Source: Acidobacteriota bacterium (lineage in GTDB: Bacteria; Acidobacteriota; Terriglobia; Acidiferrales; UBA7541). From it: a DNA stretch of 10,075 nucleotides. The stretch is from assembly GCA_003224195.1 (NCBI GenBank), contig QHYP01000273.1, forward strand, positions 7,870 to 17,944, in the 5' to 3' direction. Below the pieces are notes generated by a model. The model was not told the origin of the DNA and searched no databases. It worked only from the letters and a program-made list of their open reading frames with translations. Of this stretch, positions 1 through 6,722 are shown piece by piece. Position 1 is the first letter of the stretch, and the number at the start of each line of letters is the position of its first letter. Made by a program: the position numbers and the translations under genes.

Positions 1-158
1 TTCCCTTGCTGGATCAGAGCCTCCAGCATTTTCTGGCTTTCCGCCTCGGAGCCGTCGCAATAAACGATGCGGTCGGGCTTGGTCAGCCGCGCTGCTTCCT
101 CAATCCATTGTTCCAGTGGCGTGGCCAAGGCCGGTTCTCTCTGCAAAGATTTGGACAC
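1..158 (-). CDS. pckG: Phosphoenolpyruvate carboxykinase (GTP), N-terminal fragment
   Basis: Only the first 52 or so codons lie in the window; the gene runs off the left edge. The product would convert oxaloacetate plus GTP to phosphoenolpyruvate, CO2 and GDP, the entry step of gluconeogenesis, in the cytoplasm. The visible residues include LEQWIEEAARLTKPDRIVYC followed directly by DGSE. This matches the conserved N-terminal block of GTP-dependent PEPCKs (mycobacterial PckG has WVEEVAELTQPDRVV and DGSEEE; the animal enzyme has CDGSEEE). The ATP-dependent family lacks this block. The start is a GTG at 158 on the minus strand: an in-frame TGA lies 24 bases upstream and there is no ATG between, so the GTG is the only good choice. 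Its Shine-Dalgarno is weak. The catalytic part is outside the window, so activity cannot be judged. Confidence 0.85.
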   Translation of the reverse strand, partial: MSKSLQREPALATPLEQWIEEAARLTKPDRIVYCDGSEAESQKMLEALIQQG

Positions 159-320
159 GACCTCGGCAGCGGCGCGGCTTCACAGTGGGACAGAGGCCAG
201 AGCTGCGAGGTAGGCGGCAATCCCGCGGGTCAGTTTAAGGTAGCCCTTGATTCAACGCAACAACCCCGCCTCTTCCCAGGCTGCGCAAACCTGCCTGCGG
301 CGGGCGGGCCTCCCTGCCAC

Positions 321-340
321 TTTTTCTCTGCGGAGAAAAA
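321..340. repeat. Perfect 8-bp inverted repeat with 4-base loop
   Basis: TTTTTCTC, loop TGCG, then GAGAAAAA. The arms are exact complements. Each strand has its T run on the 5' side of the hairpin, so it does not read as a standard intrinsic terminator in either direction. It could be a regulatory or structural element in the pckG leader region, or chance. Function unknown. Confidence 0.55.
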
Positions 341-403
341 AGCTGGCTTCAAGAAGTTGGAATGGCACTCGTTAAGCCGGACCGGCCCCGGACACCCCGC
401 CTT

Positions 404-426
404 AGCTTATGGGAAACGCATAAGTT
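404..426. repeat. Imperfect inverted repeat, possible operator
   Basis: CTTATG at 406-411 and CATAAG at 419-424 are exact complements separated by 7 bases. The pairing extends to 404/426 through one G-T pair. Half-sites with a short spacer in a divergent intergenic region fit a dimeric-regulator site, but nothing identifies the regulator. It lies about 135 bases upstream of the barrel gene and about 245 bases from the pckG start. Confidence 0.35.
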
Positions 427-548
427 GCACGCCAAATTGCCAGACAACCCATTCCTACCGCCAAGCTTCTAAGATGGTCGTAGATAGCCCACCAGCCCCG
501 GCAAAATTGCTCATTGCCCGATTCATGTTCACCGGAACTTAACTCGCT

Positions 549-555
549 GAGGTGG
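549..555 (+). promoter_or_regulatory. Ribosome binding site deciding the start at 561
   Basis: GAGGTGG lies 5 bases before ATG 561. This favours ATG 561 over the in-frame GTG at 552, which would overlap the Shine-Dalgarno itself, and over ATG 579. Confidence 0.7.
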
Positions 556-560
556 GTTTA

Positions 561-1463
561 ATGTTCAAGAGACATATCATGCGGGGGACCCTTTGCTTGT
601 TTGTTCTTTCACTAGGACTATATCTGGGCCTGTCGCCAGCGGTTCGCGCCCAGTCCAAAGAGGACTCCGGCAGGGGCCTGATCTGGTATGAAGGCGTGAT
701 GGGGACTTCGAGTTCCCTGGGGAGCGTCACGCGTTTCGATTCCACGCTGGGCTACAATTTCAATCACCATTTCGGCGTGGATTTCGGCGCGCCCGTCCTG
801 TTCGTTCATTCATCTTCAACGACAACCACTACTTACCGTTCGGCGAACGGCATTGGGGACGTTTACACCGATCTGCGCTTTACGTTCCGGAATCCCGCCG
901 TGAATTTCGTCTCCAACATCCGGGGCACCGCTCCGACCGGCAGCACTGCGAACGGCTTCAGCTCCGGCCGGGCAACTGCGGATTGGAATAACCATTTTGA
1001 CCGCGCCTTCGGCGGCGTTACGCCTTTTGCCGACCTCGGCGTGGCGAACACCGTGCCAGACAGCGCGTATTTCGTGCGGCCCTATACAACGCTGGGCCTG
1101 ACAGGGCACTTTGACGGCGGCGCTGGCGTGCGAATCTTGCCGCTGGTGAACCTGCGCGCCTCCGCGTACGCCATCGAGCCTTCGGGACAGCAGAAGGTTT
1201 TCAGTAAGCTGCTGACTCGCCAGGCGAGCAGCACTGGTCCGGGGGCATCATCCGGTCATGGCGTATTCCAGACCGCGCCGGAAACCACTGGCACGGCCGA
1301 CATCGCGCGCGACCACGGTTTCTCGGTCGGTTTTGAGGCCAGCCCCTTCCACGTTATCGATCTGGCCATCGGCTACACACGTTCCGTCACCTTCTCTCTC
1401 GACACGGTGTATTTTGGAGTCGGTTTCAACCTGGCCCGATTCTTCGGCAGTCCGTCTCACTAA
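561..1463 (+). CDS. Outer-membrane beta-barrel-like exported protein
   Basis: A 300-residue protein of unrecognised specific family. Residues 1-30 form a clear Sec signal peptide: a basic start with FKRH, a hydrophobic core around residues 10-25, and cleavage after VRA at about 30/31. The mature part is rich in Gly, Ser, Thr and aromatic residues, with alternating segments such as TLGYNFNHHFGVDFGAPVLF and VYFGVGFNLARFF near the C-terminus. This pattern is typical of amphipathic beta strands of outer-membrane barrels, and the last strand ends close to the C-terminus as barrel proteins do. There are no catalytic motifs. A role as a porin or structural outer-membrane protein is inference from composition only. 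It is followed 13 bases later by a second exported protein, and its stop codon is embedded in that gene's ribosome binding site, so the two are almost certainly one operon. A Gly/Ser-rich stretch around residues 222-235 looks like a loop. Confidence 0.75.
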   Translation: MFKRHIMRGTLCLFVLSLGLYLGLSPAVRAQSKEDSGRGLIWYEGVMGTSSSLGSVTRFDSTLGYNFNHHFGVDFGAPVLFVHSSSTTTTTYRSANGIGDVYTDLRFTFRNPAVNFVSNIRGTAPTGSTANGFSSGRATADWNNHFDRAFGGVTPFADLGVANTVPDSAYFVRPYTTLGLTGHFDGGAGVRILPLVNLRASAYAIEPSGQQKVFSKLLTRQASSTGPGASSGHGVFQTAPETTGTADIARDHGFSVGFEASPFHVIDLAIGYTRSVTFSLDTVYFGVGFNLARFFGSPSH

Positions 1464-1468
1464 GGAGG
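1462..1468 (+). promoter_or_regulatory. Strong Shine-Dalgarno overlapping the upstream stop codon
   Basis: AAGGAGG shares its first two bases with the TAA stop (1461-1463) of the barrel gene and lies 8 bases before ATG 1477. It fixes the start of the downstream gene and implies that ribosomes finishing the first gene can reload on the second. Confidence 0.85.
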
Positions 1469-1476
1469 ATGAAACA

Positions 1477-2022
1477 ATGAAACGTCTGTTCGTTCCGTTC
1501 CTAGCACTCGCTACGTTGCTGTTTCTAGGTTCGTCAGCGTATGCGCAGGGAAAGGGCCGCCCAGCCGGTACTCCCGGCGCGGCGGGCAGCACGGCCGCCT
1601 CGGGCGCACACGGGAATAGCACCTCTGCTGGGGGAGGCCATAGTTCATCGAATGCGATGGCTAGCACCGATCCCGGCAGCGTCCTCGAGCACAACTCAAA
1701 TCTGGCCACCAAGCTCGAGACCCTGACAGGCGCGACGAATCTGACTGACCTGAAGACAGATGCGAGCGCATTCAAGAACTTCGGCCAGTTCGTTGCTGCG
1801 GCTCACGTCAGCAAAAATCTGAATATCCCGGGCGGGTTTGCGGCCTTGATGTGCGACATGACCGGCAAGACCGCCGTGGGAGCAACATCACCGTGCACGA
1901 ACACAACGAAGATGAGCCTCGGCAAGGCCATCCAGACCTTGGATCCGCAGGCGGATGCCAAGACGGAGGCCCAGAAGGCCACGAAGCAGGCGAACCAGAC
2001 CATCAAGGAGTCCGGTTCCTAA
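1477..2022 (+). CDS. Small exported protein with Gly/Ser/Ala-rich linker, unknown function
   Basis: A 181-residue protein. Residues 1-23 are a textbook signal peptide (MKRLF, a hydrophobic core, then AYA before QGKG). Residues 24-62 are low complexity, dominated by Gly, Ser, Ala and Thr with some His, and look like a flexible linker. Residues 65-155 look folded and contain SKLxxLxGxTxL-like and KNFGQFVAAAHVSKNLNIPG segments, then SLGKAIQTL. From memory, similar segments occur in exported hypothetical proteins of Acidobacteria; no function is known to me. Two cysteines, C126 and C140, could form a disulfide in the periplasm. The tail (160-181) is Lys/Gln/Glu-rich and probably helical. It is the second gene of the operon with the barrel protein and is followed 29 bases later by an intrinsic terminator, so the operon ends here. 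A partnership with the barrel is inferred only from gene order. Confidence 0.82.
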   Translation: MKRLFVPFLALATLLFLGSSAYAQGKGRPAGTPGAAGSTAASGAHGNSTSAGGGHSSSNAMASTDPGSVLEHNSNLATKLETLTGATNLTDLKTDASAFKNFGQFVAAAHVSKNLNIPGGFAALMCDMTGKTAVGATSPCTNTTKMSLGKAIQTLDPQADAKTEAQKATKQANQTIKESGS

Positions 2023-2051
2023 TTCGTCGCTCGAATCGGCTTGTCTTCAAC

Positions 2052-2102
2052 TCCCACTCTTTCCCCTGACTTGCGTCGCGGAAAGAGTGGGACTTCTTTT
2101 TT
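2052..2102 (+). terminator. Rho-independent terminator of the exported-protein operon
   Basis: A 13-bp perfect stem pairs TCCCACTCTTTCC (2052-2064) with GGAAAGAGTGGGA (2080-2092) around a 15-base loop. It is followed by CTTCTTTTTT to 2102. It lies 29 bases after the stop at 2022 and reads correctly on the plus strand. Confidence 0.92.
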
Positions 2103-2155
2103 GCGCCCCGGTGGAATTCACAGAGGCCCGCGTGCACGCACCTCCCCAATCGGCT

Positions 2156-2164
2156 TGTTATACT
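2156..2164 (+). promoter_or_regulatory. Extended -10 promoter element, TGTTATACT
   Basis: TG, one base, then TATACT (2159-2164), five of six matches to the TATAAT consensus and with the extended -10 dinucleotide. No good -35 is visible at 16-18 bases upstream, which is tolerated in extended -10 promoters. A transcript would begin about 7 bases downstream, near 2171, which is the first base of the GTG start of the next gene. Confidence 0.5.
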
Positions 2165-2170
2165 GCTGGT

Positions 2171-2458
2171 GTGTACGCGCGGAAGCTGGAGGTGGACGTC
2201 GTCATTGGCGGCGAGCGACGGCCGTGCCCGCTCGAATGGCTCGACGCCTTCTGCATGCGCAACTTCACGAATGCCGCCGAATTTGACGACACGCTGGCTA
2301 CGGGCGCAGGCCGAGTCGAAGTGAGTTTTCGCGTCACACCGGAGCGTTTCGCCGAATCGCTTGCCGCGTGGCTCAGCCAGGGCGGTAAAGGTGATGGCAA
2401 GCCGGTTCAAGTAGTGGCCCGCGCCGCCCCCCAGGACCCGCCGAAGAAAAACTCCTGA
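2171..2458 (+). CDS. Conserved-looking 95-residue protein of unknown function
   Basis: I do not recognise the family. The protein is soluble with no signal peptide or membrane segment. Its centre is balanced and globular: LEVDVVIGGERRPCPLEWLD, then CMRNFTNAAEFDDTLATGAG, then RVEVSFRVTPERFAESLAAW. The C-terminus (about residues 75-95) is Gly/Lys/Pro-rich and probably disordered. The frame continues upstream to 1955, but that part would run through the preceding gene and its terminator, so a start at GTG 2171 is preferred. No Shine-Dalgarno precedes it; instead an extended -10 lies just upstream, so the mRNA may be leaderless. A second in-frame GTG at 2192 has a GGAAG 6 bases ahead and is the alternative start. 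The gene stands alone between a terminator and a convergent patatin gene. Confidence 0.65.
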   Translation: MYARKLEVDVVIGGERRPCPLEWLDAFCMRNFTNAAEFDDTLATGAGRVEVSFRVTPERFAESLAAWLSQGGKGDGKPVQVVARAAPQDPPKKNS

Positions 2459-2550
2459 CACGGCCGACTCCCTCGCCATGCGTCTCGCTTTACTCGAGGA
2501 GCAGGCCGTCCACATCGAATTTCGCCGCGAAATACCGCGCGTTCGGAATT

Positions 2551-2570
2551 GCTCCCGCCAAAACGGGAGC
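2551..2570. repeat. Hairpin in the convergent intergenic region
   Basis: GCTCCCG (2551-2557), 6-base loop, CGGGAGC (2564-2570), a perfect 7-bp stem. It lies between the ends of two convergent genes (2458 and 2686). No T run follows it on either strand, so it is at best a non-canonical terminator or an RNA 3'-end stabiliser. The rest of 2459-2685 shows nothing I can support; a short minus-strand frame with a hydrophobic N-terminus at 2490-2606 is not convincing. Confidence 0.4.
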
Positions 2571-2685
2571 AGTGAGAAAAACTAGACGAGCCAGACGAAT
2601 CGCCGGCATACAAGCCTCCCCGAAATGTTCTGTTGGATTCAAAAGTTGGGTGATCGTGAGCAGGAAAGCGCGGCCGAGGGGGAAG

Positions 2686-3594
2686 TTACCGGGCGGGCTC
2701 GCGGGCAAATGCGGCCAGTCTCTCGCGAATCTTCGGGAGCGCTTGTAAAGTGGCTGCCTCGCCCGCCGCGATCAATTCGGACGAGCGGCTGAAATCGTCC
2801 CACACGAATGATTTTACGTCCGGCTCAATCACGATGTCGGCCTGTTGCCGCCAGGCAATATCCGCATGGTGCTGAACAATGGTGAAAGACCGGCTGATCA
2901 CATCGGCCATCGTCCGCGGATGCTCCACGGTTCCGGCCTCGAGATACACTGCAATCACCAGGTCGGCGCCGAGCAGCAGCGCTCCTTCCACGGGGACGGG
3001 CGCCGCCAGAAACCCGTCCACCAGTGTTTTCCCTTCGTACTGAACGGGCACAAAAAGACCCGGATAGGCGCACGAGCCGCGCAGCGGTGGCCCGAGCGGC
3101 CCGCGCGTGTAATAAGCCGCGACTCCTGCGTCAAGGTCCGTCGCCGCAATGGCGAATGGCAGGCGCAGTTCTTCAAACGTTTTTGCCGGCGTCATGCGCT
3201 CCAAGTAGCCTTCCAGGCGCTTGTTGGTCGCCAGACCGAGCCACGACGGCGTCCAACGCCCAAAATCGGTGAAGCCCGTTGCGCGGCCCAGGCGCTCCAT
3301 TACATCGAGCGGCGCGCCCGCGCAGAATCCAGCTCCGATCAACGCGCCCACGCTTGTCCCCGAAACGCAATCGATGGGGATCTCCGCCTCACGCAACACG
3401 CGCAGTACGCCGATGTGCGCGATGCCCCTCGCAAATCCTCCCGAAAGTGCCAATCCAATGCGCGGCCGCTCTGGAGGGCGCGCCGCCTCAGCGCCGTCGC
3501 TTTGCCCCAGCGTGCGCAGCTTCTCCGCAGCGTTTCTCAGCCATTCCAGCGCCGTGCCCACTTTGCGTCCAATCATCTTTACGGGTGGCCGCAT
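2686..3594 (-). CDS. Patatin-like phospholipase family protein
   Basis: A 302-residue serine hydrolase of the patatin/RssA group, expected to release fatty acids from phospholipid or other acyl esters by a Ser-Asp dyad. All family landmarks are present in order: the glycine-rich oxyanion-hole motif GGFARG (residues 52-57) followed by HIGVLRVL; the nucleophile elbow GTSVG with Ser81; the RGSCAYPGLFVPV block (172-184) that normally reads RASxAxPGxFPPV; and the catalytic Asp193 in DGF. The first 45 residues are a basic helical extension with no signal peptide, so the protein is probably cytoplasmic or peripherally membrane-bound. The start is ATG 3594; TTG 3603 and ATG 3576 are in-frame alternatives, and no strong Shine-Dalgarno decides between them. 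It is divergent from the beta-oxidation gene at 3703 with 108 bases between, which suggests a lipid-use theme. The substrate cannot be told from sequence. Confidence 0.9.
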   Translation of the reverse strand: MRPPVKMIGRKVGTALEWLRNAAEKLRTLGQSDGAEAARPPERPRIGLALSGGFARGIAHIGVLRVLREAEIPIDCVSGTSVGALIGAGFCAGAPLDVMERLGRATGFTDFGRWTPSWLGLATNKRLEGYLERMTPAKTFEELRLPFAIAATDLDAGVAAYYTRGPLGPPLRGSCAYPGLFVPVQYEGKTLVDGFLAAPVPVEGALLLGADLVIAVYLEAGTVEHPRTMADVISRSFTIVQHHADIAWRQQADIVIEPDVKSFVWDDFSRSSELIAAGEAATLQALPKIRERLAAFAREPAR

Positions 3595-3650
3595 AGCGGC
3601 CAACCTGATAACAATCTATCGCGTCCGGGTGCCGCTGCGCGATGTTTCGT

Positions 3651-3679
3651 TTGACCAGAGGATACCGGTTTTGTACCCT
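3651..3679 (+). promoter_or_regulatory. Candidate sigma-70-type promoter for the FadN-type gene
   Basis: TTGACC (3651-3656), a 17-base spacer, then TACCCT (3674-3679), with five of six matches at -35, four of six at -10, and ideal spacing. Transcription would start near 3686, giving a leader of about 17 bases before ATG 3703. Confidence 0.5.
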
Positions 3680-3702
3680 GACCAGCCGACGAGAACTCTT
3701 GC

Positions 3703-6180
3703 ATGAAACGCCGCATTGAGAAAGCCGTGGTCCTGGGCGCTGGAACGATGGGCGCGCGGATCGCCGCGCATTTCGCCAATGCCGGCCTGCCGTGCGTTCT
3801 GCTGGACATCGTTCCGCCCGATCTCCCCCCCGGTGCTCCGGCCAGCGAGCGTAACCGCATCGTTCGCGCGGGACTCGAATCTGCGCGCAAGTCGCGGCCC
3901 GCGGCGTTCTTTGTTCCTTCGCTTGCTGACAGTGTCGCCATCGGCAACTTCGAAGACGACTTAGCGCGCTGCGCGGAGGCCGATTGGATCATCGAAGTGG
4001 TGGCGGAGAATCTCGAAATCAAGCGCAAGCTCCTCGCCCGCGTCGCTCAGCATCGCAAGCCCGGCGCCATCATCACCACCAACACTTCCGGTTTGCCGAT
4101 CCGCCTTATCGCCGACGGCTTGCCCGATGATTTTCAGCAGAACTGGGCCGGAACCCACTTTTTCAATCCCCCGCGCTACATGAAGCTGGTGGAAGTCATC
4201 CCCGGCCCGAAGACACAGGCCGACGTCATCGAAACTCTCAGTGACTTTTGCGACCGCCGCCTGGGCAAAGGCGTTGTCGTGGCCAAGGATACTCCCAACT
4301 TCATCGCCAACCGCATCGGCACCTATTCGATGCTCAATGCGCTGCGCCTGATGACCACCCTTGGAATGACGGTGGAAGAAGTGGACGCCTGCACCGGCCC
4401 CGCGGTCGGCTGGCCCAAATCGGCCACATTCCGCACCGCGGACATTGTCGGTCTGGATGTCCTGGTCCACGTCGTGAAAAACATTTATGAAAACGCTCCA
4501 AGCGACGAGTCGCGCGAAGCCTATCGCGTTCCACCGCTGGTCGAAGAAATGGTCCGCCGCGGCATGCTCGGCGAAAAGACCGGCCAGGGCTTCTACGAGC
4601 GCGTGAAAAAAGATGGCGACAGCGAAATTCTGACTCTCGACGTCAACACCTTCGAATATCGTCCACGACAGAAGGCGCGCTTCGCTTCGCTCGAAATGGG
4701 CAAGACGATTGAAGACACGCGCGAGCGCCTGCGCGCCCTCGTCGGGCCCGTCCTGGCGGGCCAGCCCGCCGACAAGGCGCAGAAATTCATCTGGAGCGGG
4801 CTGAGTGAAATGTGTCTCTATGCCGCCCGCCGCATTCCGGAAATTTCAGACAGCGTCGCCGACGTGGACCGCGCCATGCGCTGGGGTTTTGCCTGGGAAC
4901 TGGGCCCCTTCGAGCTGATAGACGCCATCGGCGTGCGCGCCTTCGCCGCCCAGGTCGAAAAAGAGGGCCGCGAGCTTCCGCCGCTTCTCTCCAAATTGCT
5001 CGCCTCAGGCCGCAAGTCGTTCTGCGAGTCGGAGAAAGGCAAGACGACTTGCTTCGATCTCGCCACCGGCGCCGCCAAACGCGTGGAAGAAGCCGCCGGG
5101 ATCATTCTTCTCAAATCCCTCAAGGAAGCCGGCCGCGAGATCGAGCGCAGTCCTGGCGCCAGCCTGATCGACCTCGGCGACGGCGTGGTCTGCTGCGAAT
5201 TCCACGCCAAGATGAACGCCATCGGCGCCGACCTGATCGCCATGCTGCGCAAGGGTCTTAAACGGCTTGATACGTATTTCGACGCGATGGTGATCGCCAA
5301 CCAAGCCACAAATTTTTCCGTCGGCGCAAACCTCATGCTCGTTCTCGTCGCCGCGCAGGAGCAGGAGTGGGACGAGCTGCATCTCGCCGTGCGCCAATTC
5401 CAAAACGTGAATCTGGCCATCAAGTACGCGCCCAAACCCGTAATCGCCTCTCCGCAGGGCATGGCGCTTGGCGGCGGCTGCGAACTCAGTCTCCACGCGC
5501 CGCGCATGCACGCCGCGGCTGAGGCGTATATCGGGCTGGTCGAAACCGGCGTTGGCCTTATCCCCGGTGGCGGCGGCACGAAAGAGATGCTCATCCGCGC
5601 CAACGAGCGCGCCGGTATAGCGCCGGGTGGCGTTTATCCCGGCGCTGCCGGGAGGCCGGCATCTTCAAGCGCTGAATCCGACCTCGATCTCTTCCATGCT
5701 CTGAAGCCGATCTTCGAAACCGTGGCCATGGCCAAAGTGGGCACCAGCGCCGAAGAATGCCGCGAATATGGGTTTCTTCGCCGTGAAGACGGCGTCTCCA
5801 TGAATCGAGATCGTCTGGTCTCCGACGCGAAGGAAGTTGCCTTGGCCTTGGTTCGCTCCGGTTATCGCCCCGCGGCGGCGTCCCCGGCAGAGGGTGCTGC
5901 CAGCACTCAGATTCGCGTGCTCGGCGAACAGTTTCTTGCAGGCGCGAAGCTTGCCATTCATCTTCTCGCCCGGGGCGGCTACGCTTCGGAATACGACGCT
6001 CACGTCGCCCGCAAGCTCGCCAGTATTCTTGCCGGCGGGCCGCTCACTGCGCCACAGTCCGTGAGCGAGCAATATCTGCTCGACCTGGAACGCGAAGCCT
6101 TTGTCTCTCTCTGCGGTGAAAAGAAGACGCAGGAGCGCATCGCGCACACACTCAAAACCGGCAAGCCCCTGCGGAACTGA
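3703..6180 (+). CDS. fadN: 3-hydroxyacyl-CoA dehydrogenase / enoyl-CoA hydratase fusion (FadN type)
   Basis: An 825-residue bifunctional beta-oxidation enzyme that hydrates trans-2-enoyl-CoA and oxidises L-3-hydroxyacyl-CoA with NAD+. Domain order is dehydrogenase first, hydratase second, as in Bacillus FadN and opposite to E. coli FadB. The Rossmann motif GAGTMG is at residues 12-17. The catalytic His152 sits in GTHFFNPPRYMKLVEVIPG, and KDTPNFIANRIG follows near 195-206. C-terminal dehydrogenase helices lie at about 190-310, with a second copy at about 357-445. The hydratase domain (about 485-690) has the oxyanion segment NFSVGANL and both catalytic glutamates: Glu594 in GGGCEL and Glu614 in GLVETG, exactly 20 apart as in crotonase (Glu144/Glu164). 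The C-terminus EQYLLDLEREAF and GEKKTQERI is typical of FadN. A Gly/Ala/Pro-rich insertion lies around residues 636-655. No thiolase or acyl-CoA dehydrogenase follows, so it appears monocistronic. The Shine-Dalgarno is weak. Confidence 0.93.
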   Translation: MKRRIEKAVVLGAGTMGARIAAHFANAGLPCVLLDIVPPDLPPGAPASERNRIVRAGLESARKSRPAAFFVPSLADSVAIGNFEDDLARCAEADWIIEVVAENLEIKRKLLARVAQHRKPGAIITTNTSGLPIRLIADGLPDDFQQNWAGTHFFNPPRYMKLVEVIPGPKTQADVIETLSDFCDRRLGKGVVVAKDTPNFIANRIGTYSMLNALRLMTTLGMTVEEVDACTGPAVGWPKSATFRTADIVGLDVLVHVVKNIYENAPSDESREAYRVPPLVEEMVRRGMLGEKTGQGFYERVKKDGDSEILTLDVNTFEYRPRQKARFASLEMGKTIEDTRERLRALVGPVLAGQPADKAQKFIWSGLSEMCLYAARRIPEISDSVADVDRAMRWGFAWELGPFELIDAIGVRAFAAQVEKEGRELPPLLSKLLASGRKSFCESEKGKTTCFDLATGAAKRVEEAAGIILLKSLKEAGREIERSPGASLIDLGDGVVCCEFHAKMNAIGADLIAMLRKGLKRLDTYFDAMVIANQATNFSVGANLMLVLVAAQEQEWDELHLAVRQFQNVNLAIKYAPKPVIASPQGMALGGGCELSLHAPRMHAAAEAYIGLVETGVGLIPGGGGTKEMLIRANERAGIAPGGVYPGAAGRPASSSAESDLDLFHALKPIFETVAMAKVGTSAEECREYGFLRREDGVSMNRDRLVSDAKEVALALVRSGYRPAAASPAEGAASTQIRVLGEQFLAGAKLAIHLLARGGYASEYDAHVARKLASILAGGPLTAPQSVSEQYLLDLEREAFVSLCGEKKTQERIAHTLKTGKPLRN

Positions 6181-6187
6181 TCCCCTG

Positions 6188-6607
6188 TCAGGCCACGGGC
6201 ACGGAGAGGTGCTCGTGGGCGATTCGCAATACGGCGCGCTCATCGCGGACAAAAACGTGAGTCGCGCGTACCAGCGCCAGCTTTTCGTCGACGCGCTTTC
6301 CCCCGCCGAGGTCCCGCCCGCTGGCCTCAAATTGGAACGTGTAGCTGGCGACGGCAGCTTCATTGCCGAGCAAAAAGACGTCGATGGCTCCTAGTTTGAG
6401 GTCCAAGCGAGTGCCTGCTTGGAAATATTCGCGCGCACGGCGCATCGCGCCCAGCCGGCCCGGCTCCGTGCGGCCCATGCCAACCTGAAATACCGTACTT
6501 CCAGGCGCGTAAAAAGAGTTTAGCGCCGCTTCCGATTTCGTTTGGAAGGTGCTCCAGAATCGTTTGACAGCTTGTTGAACATCTTCGGTGGACAGTTTTT
6601 CCGACAT
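6188..6607 (-). CDS. SnoaL/NTF2-like (DUF4440-type) protein
   Basis: A 139-residue single-domain protein. The N-terminus VQQAVKRFWSTFQTKSEAAL, then SFYAPGSTVFQVG, fits the opening helix and cone-shaped fold of the NTF2-like superfamily, where a Trp/Phe-containing helix is followed by a Y-x-P-D/G-x-V-like segment. The C-terminal strands (AAVASYTFQFEA, ATHVFVRDERAVLRIAHEHLS) complete the fold; the last has the W/LRIxHxHxS signature common in SnoaL_3/DUF4440 members. The family includes small-molecule isomerases, hydrolases and ligand-binding proteins, so the activity here is unknown. The start is ATG 6607, with GAGGG about 9 bases upstream. It converges on the FadN-type gene with 7 bases between the stops, and it is divergent from the molybdate operon. 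Confidence 0.8.
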   Translation of the reverse strand: MSEKLSTEDVQQAVKRFWSTFQTKSEAALNSFYAPGSTVFQVGMGRTEPGRLGAMRRAREYFQAGTRLDLKLGAIDVFLLGNEAAVASYTFQFEASGRDLGGGKRVDEKLALVRATHVFVRDERAVLRIAHEHLSVPVA

Positions 6608-6655
6608 GGCGCATGACCCTCGAAACGGGCGTCTCGAACGCTTGCGTGCGAGCCG

Positions 6656-6661
6656 ATTGTA
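6656..6661 (-). promoter_or_regulatory. Candidate -10 element for the SnoaL-like gene
   Basis: On the minus strand this reads TACAAT, five of six matches to consensus, and would give a leader of about 40 bases. No convincing -35 is visible at the right distance, so this is a weak call. Confidence 0.35.
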
Positions 6662-6722
6662 CGCAATCCGGTGCTTCTCCGTGCCCGGGCTTTCGGCGGC
6701 TGGCGCGAAACACGCACTCCGC

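Larger units (their letters stand above)
159..560. other. Intergenic region between divergent pckG and the exported-protein operon
   Basis: About 400 bases with no convincing gene. The long plus-strand reading frame across it (6-542) starts antisense to pckG and has no family-like content. The region must hold two divergent promoters. For pckG, a weak candidate on the minus strand is TTGCGT (complement of 255-260), a 17-base spacer, then TAAACT (complement of 232-237); only about half the consensus positions match. I find no good plus-strand promoter for the gene at 561. Three inverted repeats are visible: a G+C-rich one near 290-305, a perfect 8-bp one at 321-340 and an imperfect one at 404-426. 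Confidence 0.6.

Noticed and set aside
321..340. Hairpin read as a bidirectional intrinsic terminator
   Set aside because: The T run is inside the 5' arm on each strand, not after the stem, and no gene ends nearby.
6..542. 178-residue plus-strand open frame at the left edge
   Set aside because: Its first third is antisense to the clear pckG N-terminus and the rest has no family-like or signal sequence; an accident of high G+C.
1258..1476. In-frame upstream extension of the small exported protein
   Set aside because: It overlaps the barrel gene and would bury the clear signal peptide that begins at ATG 1477 behind a perfect Shine-Dalgarno.
2490..2606. 39-residue minus-strand frame with a hydrophobic N-terminus between the convergent genes
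   Set aside because: Short, without a Shine-Dalgarno or recognisable family; the hydrophobic stretch alone is not enough.
4818..5603. 261-residue minus-strand open frame
   Set aside because: Fully antisense to the well-supported FadN-type gene; a shadow frame of high-G+C codon usage.
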